From: Pelagibacterales bacterium SAG-MED48
Lineage (GTDB): Bacteria > Pseudomonadota > Alphaproteobacteria > Pelagibacterales > Pelagibacteraceae
Direction: 5' to 3'
DNA length: 64,000 nt
NCBI GenBank assembly: GCA_014653375.1
Contig: JACWEP010000003.1
Coordinates: forward strand, 32,756-96,755
Part shown: positions 1 through 8,082 of the stretch, piece after piece
How the letters are laid out: every line of letters begins with the position of its first letter
Numbering within the stretch: position 1 is the stretch's first letter
Notes under the pieces: generated by a model
What the model was told of the DNA's origin: nothing
Database searches by the model: none
What the model saw: only the letters and a program-made list of their open reading frames with translations
Position numbers and translations under genes: made by a program

Positions 1-294
1 AAAAAACTTATAGCTGGTAGCGGCAAGTTTATTACAATTTTCTTTTGTAAAAATTGTGGAGTTTATATTTATACAGATTATGAATCAGCTATTGGTAGAT
101 TAAATGTTAGAACTCAAACTTTAGAAAATTCTAAAACATTTCCGCCCCAAGCTCATATATTTACTAAGGATAAAGATGAATGGGTAAATTTATCAAATAT
201 TAATAATTGTTTCGAGAAAATGTATGATCCAAAAGAAACTTGGCCAAATGAAAGTCTTATTAGAATTAAAGAATATCTAAATACAAAAAAATGA
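1..294 (+). CDS. GFA/CENP-V-type zinc-binding protein, C-terminal part
   Basis: The frame is open from base 1 and stops at 292-294, so only the last 97 residues are visible. The piece carries a Cys-x2-Cys motif (FCKNCGVYIYTD, Cys16 and Cys19 of the fragment), then a PPQAHIFT segment and a Trp-containing tail. This is the order seen at the C-terminal end of GFA-domain proteins, the fold of glutathione-dependent formaldehyde-activating enzyme and CENP-V. Most family members have no proven activity, so formaldehyde chemistry is not claimed. The stop overlaps the next start (ATGA), which implies co-transcription with the flavoprotein downstream. Confidence 0.72.
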   Translation, partial: KKLIAGSGKFITIFFCKNCGVYIYTDYESAIGRLNVRTQTLENSKTFPPQAHIFTKDKDEWVNLSNINNCFEKMYDPKETWPNESLIRIKEYLNTKK

Positions 295-1637
295 AAAATA
301 TCTATCATTCAGATATTTATAAATTTAATACACCTGTCAAAAGTTACTGGGAAGATAATTCACAAGAAAATCTAAACTTAGAAAAATTAACTAAAGATGT
401 TAAATCAGAAATAGTTGTCATAGGCGGTGGTTATACTGGATTATTATGTGCAATTAATTTAATTGAAAATCACAACTTTGATGTAATTTTAGTTGAAGCT
501 GGAAAAATAGGCTGGGGTGCCTCATCTAGGAACGCTGGATTTAATTGTTTGCCACCAAGCAAGATGTCTTTTAAAAAAATGCAATCTATTTACGGCAATG
601 ATGAAACTAAAAAGTTTTATAAAAACTCTGTTGAAGGCTCAAATTATACAAAAGATATTATAAAAGAATATAATATTGACTGTGATGTAACAGGGAATAG
701 CAATTATGTTGTAGCTCATCATCCAAATAAATTTGAGCAAATTAAAGAACAAGCTAGAGCTTATAAGGATGAATTTGAGATTGAAACAGAAGTGTATTCA
801 AAAGAAGAATTCAATCAAATTGGTCATGGTGGAACTGAACAATATGGTGCTTTTTCCTATAAACCTGGATTTGCAATCAATCCTCTTAAATTTGTTAATG
901 GGATTACAAAACACGCTTTATCAAAAAAATTAAAGATATTTGAACACACTAAAGTAGACCAAATTAATAAAGATAATGGATCTTATCTTTTAAAAACTAA
1001 AGAAGGATCTATTCGATCTAAAAAAATAGTAGTAGCAACCAATGGATTTTACCAAGAAGGTTTAATTCCTAAAATGGATGGAAGGGTACTGCCTGTTATT
1101 TCAAATATCATTGTTACAAGAAAACTTAATGATGATGAAATTAATCTACATAATTTTAAAACATTTTCACCGATCGCTAATACTAAAAACCTTTTGTATT
1201 ATTATAGAAAATTGCCAGATAATCGAATTTTGTTTGGAACTAGAGGAGATTTAAGTGGAAGTGATCAATCAAATTTAGATATGTCAAAAAAAATGGAAAA
1301 GTTTTTAAAGGACATATTTCCTAAATGGAGCAATATTAATATTGAATATAATTGGCGAGGATTAATTGCTTTATCTCAAAAATTAACTCCTTCAATTGGC
1401 AAAATAGATAATGAAGAAATATACTATGGATTTGGCTACAATGGAGTAGGGGTTAGTGCAGCTCCTTGGACTGGCAAACAGTTATCTAAGTTAGTTTTCT
1501 CATCAAATAGTAAAGATCTTGATATCTCAAAGATATATAAAGGATTACCTAAAAAGTTTATATTTCCTAAATTGAGATTGTTTTACTTTAGACTAGCAGT
1601 TCTATTTTATAATATTAAAGATAAGTTTAATATTTAA
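291..1637 (+). CDS. FAD-dependent oxidoreductase, D-amino-acid oxidase family
   Basis: A 448-residue flavoprotein of the DAO/PuuB type. The ADP-binding loop is GGGYTG at residues 45-50, followed by an acidic strand end (Glu69) and the GASSRN motif at 76-81 that is typical of DAO enzymes acting on amines and amino acids. The C-terminal part has a second glycine-rich FAD contact (GFGYNGVGVS). It probably oxidises a secondary amine or amino acid in the cytoplasm; the substrate cannot be read from sequence. It overlaps the GFA-type gene by 4 bases. A perfect 8-bp inverted repeat with a 7-base loop (296-303 and 311-318) starts 5 bases into the gene. Its 3' tail is repeated in broken form at 2034-2166. 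Confidence 0.9.
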   Translation: MKNIYHSDIYKFNTPVKSYWEDNSQENLNLEKLTKDVKSEIVVIGGGYTGLLCAINLIENHNFDVILVEAGKIGWGASSRNAGFNCLPPSKMSFKKMQSIYGNDETKKFYKNSVEGSNYTKDIIKEYNIDCDVTGNSNYVVAHHPNKFEQIKEQARAYKDEFEIETEVYSKEEFNQIGHGGTEQYGAFSYKPGFAINPLKFVNGITKHALSKKLKIFEHTKVDQINKDNGSYLLKTKEGSIRSKKIVVATNGFYQEGLIPKMDGRVLPVISNIIVTRKLNDDEINLHNFKTFSPIANTKNLLYYYRKLPDNRILFGTRGDLSGSDQSNLDMSKKMEKFLKDIFPKWSNINIEYNWRGLIALSQKLTPSIGKIDNEEIYYGFGYNGVGVSAAPWTGKQLSKLVFSSNSKDLDISKIYKGLPKKFIFPKLRLFYFRLAVLFYNIKDKFNI

Positions 1638-1671
1638 GAAAATATATGAATTAAAAATTAAAAGAGATCCT

Positions 1672-1857
1672 ATGAATGTATTTATAATTTTATCAGTACT
1701 TGTAATTGTAGTGGGGGTTATTTTGTTAGTAGCTTCACCATCAGTATTATTTACTTTAAATTGGAAAGAAAAAACAGGAAAAGAAAAATTTCTGATGTTC
1801 TTATTTTATAGTATTTTGGTTTATATAATAAATATCATTTTTTGGATTATAAAATAA
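1672..1857 (+). CDS. Small membrane protein, 61 residues
   Basis: Not recognised. Two hydrophobic segments (about residues 3-27 and 43-60) flank a short charged loop (NWKEKTGKEKF), so it is probably an inner-membrane hairpin protein. It lies 34 bases after the flavoprotein gene, behind an AAAGAGAT-like ribosome binding site, and 6 bases ahead of another two-helix small protein. Both sit between the intact flavoprotein gene and the broken copy of its tail, so they may have arrived in one recombination event. Confidence 0.55.
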   Translation: MNVFIILSVLVIVVGVILLVASPSVLFTLNWKEKTGKEKFLMFLFYSILVYIINIIFWIIK

Positions 1858-1863
1858 GAAATA

Positions 1864-2022
1864 ATGGATAAAGTTTTATCTGTCATATTTATGGTAGGGA
1901 TACTAATTTTAGTTCTACCTGCATTTTTAAAATCTAATTCAACATTAAAGCTTTTTTTAAAAAACTTATCTATATGGGCACTAATAGTAATTGTTATCTT
2001 GGCTATTGTTATATTTTTCTGA
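1864..2022 (+). CDS. Small membrane protein, 52 residues
   Basis: Not recognised. The ORF starts at ATG 1864 and stops at 2020-2022. Two hydrophobic stretches (about residues 3-19 and 33-52) are separated by a short polar turn (KSNSTLKLFLKN). The C-terminus ends inside the second helix (VIVILAIVIFF). It follows the 61-residue membrane protein by 6 bases. The length and two-helix layout match other tiny proteins in this window. Function unknown. Confidence 0.5.
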   Translation: MDKVLSVIFMVGILILVLPAFLKSNSTLKLFLKNLSIWALIVIVILAIVIFF

Positions 2023-2033
2023 GGTAAAAACTT

Positions 2034-2166
2034 AATAGTAAAGATCTTGATATCTCAAAGATATATAAAAGATTAGCTAAAAAGTTTGTTTTTCCTCAAT
2101 TAAGGACTATTCATTTTAAATTGGCTGTGTGCGTTTTATACAGTTAAAGATAGGTTAAACATTTGA
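2034..2166 (+). pseudogene. Broken copy of the 3' end of the flavoprotein gene
   Basis: This stretch aligns along its whole length with 1506-1637, the tail of the intact flavoprotein gene. The first 36 bases are identical; the rest is clearly diverged. Translated, it reads SKDLDISKIYK, then KKFVFPQLR, then after a frameshift FYTVKDRLNI before a stop, matching the intact gene's SKDLDISKIYK, KKFIFPKLR and FYNIKDKFNI. It has no start and carries stops in the original frame. It is a relic of a second allele or paralog rather than a gene. Confidence 0.82.
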
Positions 2167-2229
2167 TATAGTGTTTAATACTAATAGAAACTATCTAAGA
2201 AAGAGTATTAACAATAAACAGGAGAAGAA

Positions 2230-2679
2230 ATGTTAAAAGTATATTTAGCGGGTGAAATTCATACTAATTGGCGTGAAGAAATAATTGAAAATTGTAAAAA
2301 AGAAAATTTAGATATTCAATTTACATCTCCTGTAACAGATCACCCTTCATCTGATGATTGTGGTATTGAAATTCTAGGCCCAGAAGAGAAAAATCTTTGG
2401 AAAGATAGGAAAGGTGCAAATATCAATTCAATAAGAACTAAAAAATCTATTAAAGACAGTGATGTAGTAGTTGTTAAATTTGGTGAAAAATACAAACAAT
2501 GGAACGCAGCTTTTGATGCGGGTTATGCATCTGCTTTAAATAAATCAATTATTGTTATACAAAATGAAGATCATCAGCATGCATTAAAAGAAATAGATGC
2601 AGCAGCCTCTGCTGTTGCCTCAGATCAAATGCAGGTGGTTCGAATATTGAAATATGTTCTAGAGGGAACTTTAAAATAA
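2230..2679 (+). CDS. YtoQ family protein
   Basis: A 149-residue soluble protein of the YtoQ family, a relative of nucleoside 2-deoxyribosyltransferase-like folds. Family signatures include the N-terminal VYLAGEIHTNWR segment, SPVTDHPSSDDCG near residue 40, and the KFGEKYKQWNAAFDAGYA segment near residue 85. Length agrees with the family. The biochemical role of YtoQ is not established, so no reaction is assigned. An ACAGGAGAAG ribosome binding site lies just upstream of the ATG. It stands alone after the broken flavoprotein tail. Confidence 0.88.
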   Translation: MLKVYLAGEIHTNWREEIIENCKKENLDIQFTSPVTDHPSSDDCGIEILGPEEKNLWKDRKGANINSIRTKKSIKDSDVVVVKFGEKYKQWNAAFDAGYASALNKSIIVIQNEDHQHALKEIDAAASAVASDQMQVVRILKYVLEGTLK

Positions 2680-2711
2680 AAATTTTGGATCTTAATTAAT
2701 AAAATCTTATT

Positions 2712-2861
2712 ATGACTGAATTTATAAACTTGTTCTTTAATCAGCTTTTAAGAATATTTGTTGGAGTAGTATTAGTAGGCTAGATCTGCATTTCTTTATA
2801 TTATTCTTATAAAGATAAAATTAAAAAGTTATTTAGGATTAATCATGACAACAAAAGTTAA
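2712..2861 (+). pseudogene. Possible broken small membrane-protein gene with in-frame TAG
   Basis: From ATG 2712 the frame reads 23 residues, ending IFVGVVLVG, and meets TAG at 2781. The same frame then continues for 25 codons with more protein-like sequence (ICISLYYSYKDKIKKLF) and stops at 2859-2861, inside the start of slyX. Read through the TAG it would be a one-helix protein with a basic tail, like other small proteins here. A single TGG-to-TAG change would explain this. It may also be a chance ORF. Confidence 0.35.
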
Positions 2862-3054
2862 TAAAAATTTAGAAGAACAAGTCACTTATCTCCAGAAAGA
2901 ATTATCAGACTTAAGTAATGAGCTTTATTCTCAACAAAAAGAGATTAAAGATCTTAAAAAAGAAATTACTGATTTGAATAAGAGAATTATAGAAATGGAT
3001 GGAGAGATTGCATCAGGGGCCATTAAAGAAGATAAAAAACCACCTCATTATTAA
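2845..3054 (+). CDS. slyX: SlyX-like coiled-coil protein
   Basis: A 69-residue, highly charged protein. Heptad-like leucines (residues 9-52) predict a single coiled coil, and the C-terminus ends in PPHY, the hallmark of the SlyX family. Despite its name, no clear function is known for SlyX. It is followed after 5 bases by an EamA transporter, which suggests a shared transcript. Its first codons overlap the end of the disrupted small ORF. Confidence 0.85.
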   Translation: MTTKVNKNLEEQVTYLQKELSDLSNELYSQQKEIKDLKKEITDLNKRIIEMDGEIASGAIKEDKKPPHY

Positions 3055-3059
3055 TATTA

Positions 3060-4013
3060 ATGAGCTCAGATAATAATTCAAAAGGAATTGTTTTAATCCT
3101 TATCGCTATGAGCTTATTTTCAATGCAAGATGCATTGATTAAGTTCATCTTTGAGCAATCTGCTCTTTATGAAATTTTCTTTGGAAGGTATTTGATTGCT
3201 GCAATTGTTTTATTTATTTACTTAAAATTTAAAGGACAAAAAGTATCTTTAAAAACTCATTATCCATTACTAACTTTTATAAGAGTATCGTTACACTTTA
3301 TTGCCTTTTCGACTTTTTTTATCTCTATTACTTATATACAATTAGCTACTGCTAATGCTTTATTTTTTTCATGTCCTTTCTTCGTCTCTATATTTGCCAA
3401 ATTTTTCTTAAAAGAATTTATTGGAATAAGACGTTGGTCTGCTATCGCCTTTGGGTTTATGGGAGTACTAATTGTTTTAAATCCTAATTTTTCAAACTTT
3501 GAATATAGAAATTTGTTACCAGTTCTAAGTGCTTTGTTTTATGCAGCTTCAATGACTATTACTAAATACACTTCTGATAAAGATGATGTAAACACTCAGC
3601 TATATTACTTTTATTTAATTGCTCTTATATTATGTGGGATCATTTATTTATTTATGGGTAATGGTCAATTTAACAACACTGATTTTGATCCAACAACTCA
3701 GTTTATATTTAGGGAGTGGTTTTCAAACTTTGATTATACTTGGAAGTTTATACTATTTTTTGGCTTAGCGGCATCTATTGCATTTGTCTGTATATTCTCA
3801 GCTTATATCATTGCATCCCCATCCGTTGTTTCATTATTTGAATACTCATTAATTGTTATGTCCATGATCCCAGGTTATTTTTTATTTAGTGAAATTCCAT
3901 CTCTTAGAACTTTGTTAGGAGTAATCTGTATTATCTCGGCGGGGATTTATATTTATTTTAGAGAAGGGGTTAGAAAACAATATATTGCTTCTAAAATTCC
4001 AACAAGAAGATGA
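3060..4013 (+). CDS. EamA/DMT family transporter
   Basis: A 317-residue inner-membrane protein with about ten hydrophobic segments in two similar halves, the EamA (RhaT/DMT) layout. The first half starts with the family-like GIVLILIAMSLFSMQDALIKF; the second begins near NLLPVLSALFYAASMTITKY. Family members export or import amino acids and other small metabolites; the substrate is unknown. The loop between the halves (about residues 198-222) is unusually polar and long. It starts 5 bases after slyX. Confidence 0.9.
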   Translation: MSSDNNSKGIVLILIAMSLFSMQDALIKFIFEQSALYEIFFGRYLIAAIVLFIYLKFKGQKVSLKTHYPLLTFIRVSLHFIAFSTFFISITYIQLATANALFFSCPFFVSIFAKFFLKEFIGIRRWSAIAFGFMGVLIVLNPNFSNFEYRNLLPVLSALFYAASMTITKYTSDKDDVNTQLYYFYLIALILCGIIYLFMGNGQFNNTDFDPTTQFIFREWFSNFDYTWKFILFFGLAASIAFVCIFSAYIIASPSVVSLFEYSLIVMSMIPGYFLFSEIPSLRTLLGVICIISAGIYIYFREGVRKQYIASKIPTRR

Positions 4014-4087
4014 TAAATATATATAAGTTTAGTATTAACTAATTCACTTATATCGACTTTATGTTCAGTATTTGTTAATCTTGGATT

Positions 4088-4864
4088 ATGAAAAAATTAT
4101 TCTTATCAATCTTGGTTATTAGTTCTTTGTTGAGCGGGAATGTATTTTCATTTGGATTACCAAAAGATGTAGGGTCAGGGAACTCTTATACAAAAAGTCT
4201 TGGAAGTGGCTTTAAAAAACATGGAGTTAAAATTGTTAAAGAAAAAGATGGTTTTCCTGTAAGAGCTGGAAAAAAATCGGTGAGATTTGAAGTTAGATTT
4301 GGGGATTGTGGAAAAGACAAGCCTCCAGGGAAATGGAATGATTGTAAAGAAGATCGTCAAAGACATGAACTTTCGGGAAGAGACTTTAAAGGTAAAAAAT
4401 GGGTAGCCTTTTCAATCTATTTACCAGAAGATTTTAAAAATGTAGATCCTGTTAAACTTGCAATGGGACAATTTCATCAAAGAAAAGGCAGTCCTACTTT
4501 AATGTTTCAATTTAATAGATACGGTTATTATGCTGATAGACAGTTATTCAATACGACACAGCAGATGGTAAAATTACTTGATGTTGAAGATATGATTGGA
4601 AAATGGAATGATATTTTAATTCATGGTAATTTTACAAAGAAAGAAAGTGGTTTTTATAAAGTTTGGGTTAATAATGAATTAAAATACAAATATAGTGGCG
4701 CAACAACATCAGGAAAACCAAGTTTCTTTAAGTTTGGTATTTACCAAACACATGTAAGTCGTTATCGCGTCTCTGAAAGTAGGACATATCCAACACAAAT
4801 AGTTTTTTTTGATGAAATTAGACACGGCAAAAATAGAGAAAAAGTCGTTGGGAATTTATATTAA
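4088..4864 (+). CDS. Secreted polysaccharide lyase-like protein (heparin lyase I fold)
   Basis: A 258-residue protein with an N-terminal signal peptide (MKKLFLSILVISSLLSGNVFS), so it is exported. The mature part has features of the bacterial polysaccharide lyase family related to heparin lyase I: RHELSGR near residue 94, MGQFHQRKG near residue 126, a central WNDILIHGNF strand and KFGIYQTH near residue 216. These proteins have a beta-jelly-roll fold and cut uronic-acid-containing glycans. Substrate unknown; it might act on the cell's own envelope. It stands alone, with no glycan uptake genes nearby. Confidence 0.68.
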   Translation: MKKLFLSILVISSLLSGNVFSFGLPKDVGSGNSYTKSLGSGFKKHGVKIVKEKDGFPVRAGKKSVRFEVRFGDCGKDKPPGKWNDCKEDRQRHELSGRDFKGKKWVAFSIYLPEDFKNVDPVKLAMGQFHQRKGSPTLMFQFNRYGYYADRQLFNTTQQMVKLLDVEDMIGKWNDILIHGNFTKKESGFYKVWVNNELKYKYSGATTSGKPSFFKFGIYQTHVSRYRVSESRTYPTQIVFFDEIRHGKNREKVVGNLY

Positions 4865-4991
4865 ATATAGCCAATTAATAGAGGAAGATTAGGTCATTCT
4901 AAGACTTTTTTAAAGAATGTTAAAAAGCCCAAGACTTACTATTGGTAATGAGGGGTTGAGAATGTTTCAATATTCATTTAAAATATAAATT

Positions 4992-6104
4992 ATGTTTACT
5001 TATATTATTCCATTTATTGTCTTGATTTTAGTTGTGGTATTTATCCATGAATATGGTCATTATTATTTTGCAAGAAAATATGGAGTTGGAGTAACTGATT
5101 TCTCAATTGGTTTTGGTAAAGAAATTTTTGGTTGGAATGATAAATATGGCACTAGATGGAAGATATGTTGGATACCACTTGGAGGTTATGTTAAGTTTTT
5201 TGGTGATCGAAATGTTTTTTCACAAGCTGATCATGAAAAAATTTTAAAACAATATAATAAAGAAGACCAAGAAAAGTTATTTGTAATAAAGCCATTATAT
5301 CAAAGAGCTTTAATTGTATTTGGTGGACCTTTAGCTAATTTCATATTAGCTATAGCAATATTCTTTTGTATTTATACCTTTGTTGGTAAAGACTTTACTC
5401 CAGCAATGATCACTGAAGTTCAAAAAGATAGTCCAGCTATGGTTGGTGGACTTCAAAATAATGACGTTATTTTAGAAATTGATGGCAGCAAAGTTGAGAG
5501 CATTATGGATGTTGCAAAATTTATCACAACATCAACAGGGTATGTAATCGATTTTAAAGTAGAACGATTGGATCAAGAATATTTGATAAAAGTTAAACCT
5601 AATATTGTCTTTAGTGAAGATAATCTAGGTAATATGATTAATAAGAGAATGGTTGGCATTCAACTTGGAGCTGTTAATAATGAAATTAACCATGTAAAAT
5701 TAGGACCTGCTCAAGCAATAATTCATTCATTTAAAGAAGTGTATTTTGTAAGCGCTTCTTCTCTAAAATATATAGGAAGTATGATTAAAGGGAGTGGGGA
5801 TACTTCTCAATTAGGAGGCCCTATTCGAATTGCAAAAATTACAGGACAAGTTGCTGAAATTGGTATCTTACCTTTTATCTCTATTATGGCTTATATTTCA
5901 ATAAGCCTTGGTTTAATTAACTTATTTCCGATACCAATGTTAGATGGAGGACACTTAATGTTTTATGCATTTGAAAAGGTTTTAGGTCGTCCTTTATCTC
6001 AAAGAACCCAAGAAGGGTTTTTTCGAATCGGTATGTTTTTGTTGGTATCATTAATGTTTTTTACAACCTTTAATGACCTAAAAGACCTAGGTTTATTCAA
6101 TTAA
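4992..6104 (+). CDS. rseP: RIP metalloprotease RseP (site-2 protease)
   Basis: A 370-residue membrane protease. The zinc motif HEYGH is at residues 19-23 in the first helix, a single PDZ domain lies at about residues 135-205, and the second metal motif is PMLDGG at 315-320, followed by a last helix. It cleaves membrane-bound anti-sigma factors and signal-peptide remnants inside the membrane. In many proteobacteria rseP is followed by bamA; here it is followed by hup, so that linkage is broken. Length is typical for the shorter one-PDZ alphaproteobacterial form. Confidence 0.95.
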   Translation: MFTYIIPFIVLILVVVFIHEYGHYYFARKYGVGVTDFSIGFGKEIFGWNDKYGTRWKICWIPLGGYVKFFGDRNVFSQADHEKILKQYNKEDQEKLFVIKPLYQRALIVFGGPLANFILAIAIFFCIYTFVGKDFTPAMITEVQKDSPAMVGGLQNNDVILEIDGSKVESIMDVAKFITTSTGYVIDFKVERLDQEYLIKVKPNIVFSEDNLGNMINKRMVGIQLGAVNNEINHVKLGPAQAIIHSFKEVYFVSASSLKYIGSMIKGSGDTSQLGGPIRIAKITGQVAEIGILPFISIMAYISISLGLINLFPIPMLDGGHLMFYAFEKVLGRPLSQRTQEGFFRIGMFLLVSLMFFTTFNDLKDLGLFN

Positions 6105-6231
6105 TTTATTATTCTAAAACGTTAAAAATATAAGTAAAATCAATACTAATTCAATATTCTACTAGATATTGTATCTTAAAAAAAATTAGACACTAAAAAA
6201 AAGCTTGATTTATCAACGTTTATGACAAATA

Positions 6232-6244
6232 TGGTTATTAACCA
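6232..6244. promoter_or_regulatory. 13-bp palindrome ahead of the HU gene
   Basis: TGGTTA-T-TAACCA is a perfect inverted repeat about 18 bases before the HU start codon and just upstream of its CCGGAG ribosome binding site. It could be an operator or a weak 5'-UTR hairpin. No binding protein can be named. Confidence 0.3.
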
Positions 6245-6261
6245 ACATAACCGGAGCTAAA

Positions 6262-6537
6262 ATGAACAAAAAACAACTAATTGCATCGCTTTCTGGCTCA
6301 TTAAATTTGAGCAAAGCGGATGCTGAGAGAACATTTGATACAATTACCAACACTATTTTAGATGCACTAAAAGGTGACGATAATGTAAAAATTGCAGGAT
6401 TTGGTACTTACAAAGTAGCTAAAAGAAAAGCTAGAGTTGGAAGAAACCCAAGAACTGGTGAACAAATTCAAATCGCTGCTTCTCAAAAAGTAAAATTCTT
6501 ACCTGCTAAAGCTTTAAAAGAAGTATTCAATAAATAA
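6262..6537 (+). CDS. hup: HU family DNA-binding protein
   Basis: A 91-residue histone-like protein of normal HU/IHF length. The helical N-terminal half is followed by the beta-arm region with GFGTYKVAKRKARVGRNP and RTGEQIQI, the diagnostic HU arm containing the intercalating RNP proline, and a short C-terminal helix (PAKALKEVFN). It binds and bends DNA and compacts the nucleoid. The ribosome binding site CCGGAGCT is well placed. A GC-rich hairpin follows the stop. Confidence 0.96.
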   Translation: MNKKQLIASLSGSLNLSKADAERTFDTITNTILDALKGDDNVKIAGFGTYKVAKRKARVGRNPRTGEQIQIAASQKVKFLPAKALKEVFNK

Positions 6538-6548
6538 TTATTTTTTTA

Positions 6549-6583
6549 ACAGCCCTAACGTTTTAAAAAACATTTAGGGCTGT
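6549..6583 (+). terminator. Hairpin after the HU gene
   Basis: Arms ACAGCCCTAA (6549-6558) and TTAGGGCTGT (6574-6583) pair perfectly over 10 bases, starting 11 bases after the hup stop. The following sequence (TCCTAT) is a poor U-tract, so it may work as a weak terminator or as a 3'-end stabiliser. Confidence 0.65.
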
Positions 6584-6652
6584 TCCTATATGCAAATACT
6601 GCATACCAAATTTTCCTAATCAGCGTTAGTTTTTAAAATTTTTAAAATTATA

Positions 6653-6683
6653 AGTCATAACCTTAACAGGAGGTCTTATGACT
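6653..6683 (+). promoter_or_regulatory. Hairpin burying the RBS and start codon of the first amt gene
   Basis: AGTCATAA (6653-6660) is perfectly complementary to TTATGACT (6676-6683), which contains the ATG at 6678. Inside, CCT (6661-6663) can pair with one AGG of the AGGAGG ribosome binding site (6668-6673). In the folded form both the Shine-Dalgarno and the start codon are paired, so translation would depend on opening the hairpin. The second amt gene has a related hairpin with the same CCTTAACA core. Confidence 0.55.
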
Positions 6684-7979
6684 AAATTAATAAAGAGAAT
6701 AACTGCACCAGTACTTAGTTTAATAATTTTATTAAACATGAGTAGTGCGGGAATGGCAGAGACTACAGTTTCTGCTGAAGTGGGGTTTATTTTTAATACT
6801 CTATTGTTTTTAATTTGTGGTTTCCTTGTCATGTTTATGGCAGCAGGTTTTGCAATGCTAGAATCTGGTATGGTAACTTCAAAAAGTGTATCGGTAATTT
6901 GTGCAAAGAATATTGGTCTTTATGCAATTGCTGGTATTATGTTTTGGCTAGTTGGATACAACTTAGCTTATGGTATTCCAGAGGGCGGATACATTGGAAC
7001 ATTTACACCATGGTCAGATGCAAGTGCAGTTGATACTGGTTATGCAGATGGTTCTGACTGGTTCTTCCAAATGGTATTCTGTGCAACAACAGTTTCAATT
7101 TGCTCAGGAGCTATGGCTGAAAGAATCAAACTATGGCCGTTCTTCTTATTTGCAGCTATTTTAGCTGGAGTAATTTATCCAATCGTAATGGGTTGGCAGT
7201 GGGGTGGAGGCTGGTTAGCTGAAATCGGTTTCTCTGACTTTGCTGGTTCAACTTTAGTACACTCAACAGGTGGTGCTGCTGCATTAGCAGGTATTATGTT
7301 GTTAGGTGCTAGATCTGGCAGATTTGATAGCAAAGGTAATCCAAAAGCATTACAACCTTTTGCTGCATCTTCAATTCCATTAGTAACGATAGGTGTATTC
7401 ATCTTATGGTTAGGTTGGTTTGGATTTAACGGTGGATCTCAATTAGCATTAGGAACTTTTGATGATGCTGTTGCAATCTCAACAATATTTATTAATACAA
7501 ATCTTGCAGCTTGTGGTGGGGTATTAGCAGCAGGTGCAATTACAAGATTAATGTATGGTAAAACAGATGTAATTCAAATGTTAAACGGAGCAATTGGTGG
7601 TCTTGTAGCTATCACTGCAGAACCTTTAGCACCAGCACCATTTGCAGCTATCTTAATAGGTGCGATCGGTGGTTTGATTGTTGTGTTTGGTACTAAATTA
7701 TTATTTAGTTTCAAACTTGATGATGTAGTAGGTGCAATCCCAGCTCACTTGTTTGCTGGAATTTGGGGAACACTTGCAGTGCCATTAACTAATACTGATG
7801 CAACATTTAGTGCTCAGTTAATTGGTGTGCTTGCAGTTAACATCTTTGTATTTGGTGTGTCTTATATTGTGTGGTCAGTAATGAAAGGTATGTTTGGAAT
7901 TAGATTAAGTAAAGAAGCTGAAACCAAGGGTACAGATGTTACTGAAACAGGTGTAATCGCATACGCAATACGTGACTAA
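6678..7979 (+). CDS. amt: Ammonium transporter (first of a tandem pair)
   Basis: A 433-residue Amt/MEP/Rh channel with a cleavable N-terminal signal (cleavage likely after SSAGMA, residue 26) and 11 expected membrane helices. Family signatures are FMAAGFAMLESG near residue 53, NLAYGIPEGG at 95, and DFAGSTLVHSTGG at 187 with pore His195; the second pore histidine is in AIPAHLFAGIWGTL. It moves ammonium across the inner membrane. A close paralog follows 227 bases downstream. No glnK (PII) gene is adjacent, unlike the common glnK-amt pair. The AGGAGG ribosome binding site is strong but lies inside a hairpin. Confidence 0.97.
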   Translation: MTKLIKRITAPVLSLIILLNMSSAGMAETTVSAEVGFIFNTLLFLICGFLVMFMAAGFAMLESGMVTSKSVSVICAKNIGLYAIAGIMFWLVGYNLAYGIPEGGYIGTFTPWSDASAVDTGYADGSDWFFQMVFCATTVSICSGAMAERIKLWPFFLFAAILAGVIYPIVMGWQWGGGWLAEIGFSDFAGSTLVHSTGGAAALAGIMLLGARSGRFDSKGNPKALQPFAASSIPLVTIGVFILWLGWFGFNGGSQLALGTFDDAVAISTIFINTNLAACGGVLAAGAITRLMYGKTDVIQMLNGAIGGLVAITAEPLAPAPFAAILIGAIGGLIVVFGTKLLFSFKLDDVVGAIPAHLFAGIWGTLAVPLTNTDATFSAQLIGVLAVNIFVFGVSYIVWSVMKGMFGIRLSKEAETKGTDVTETGVIAYAIRD

Positions 7980-7998
7980 TTGCATAATAATTGCAATT

Positions 7999-8045
7999 AA
8001 GAGGCTCTTCGATCTCCATATCGTTATCTCATTGGAGGGCCTCTT
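7999..8045 (+). terminator. Branched hairpin after the first amt gene
   Basis: The outer arms AAGAGGC (7999-8005) and GCCTCTT (8039-8045) pair perfectly. An inner pair CTCCA/TGGAG closes a second stem. A run of A, not T, follows, so this is more likely an RNA-stabilising or regulatory structure than a classical terminator. It lies 38 bases before a true terminator. Confidence 0.5.
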
Positions 8046-8082
8046 AAAAACAGAATAACTATCTCTCTCTCTTATAGTTAGT

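Noticed and set aside
2034..2069. 36-bp exact repeat (with 1506-1541) as part of a mobile element
   Set aside because: The match continues as a diverged coding tail and has no terminal repeats or transposase, so it is a gene relic.
6590..6604. ATGCA-N5-TGCAT inverted repeat as an NtrC site before the first amt gene
   Set aside because: NtrC sites have GCAC-N7-GTGC; the spacing and outer bases do not fit.
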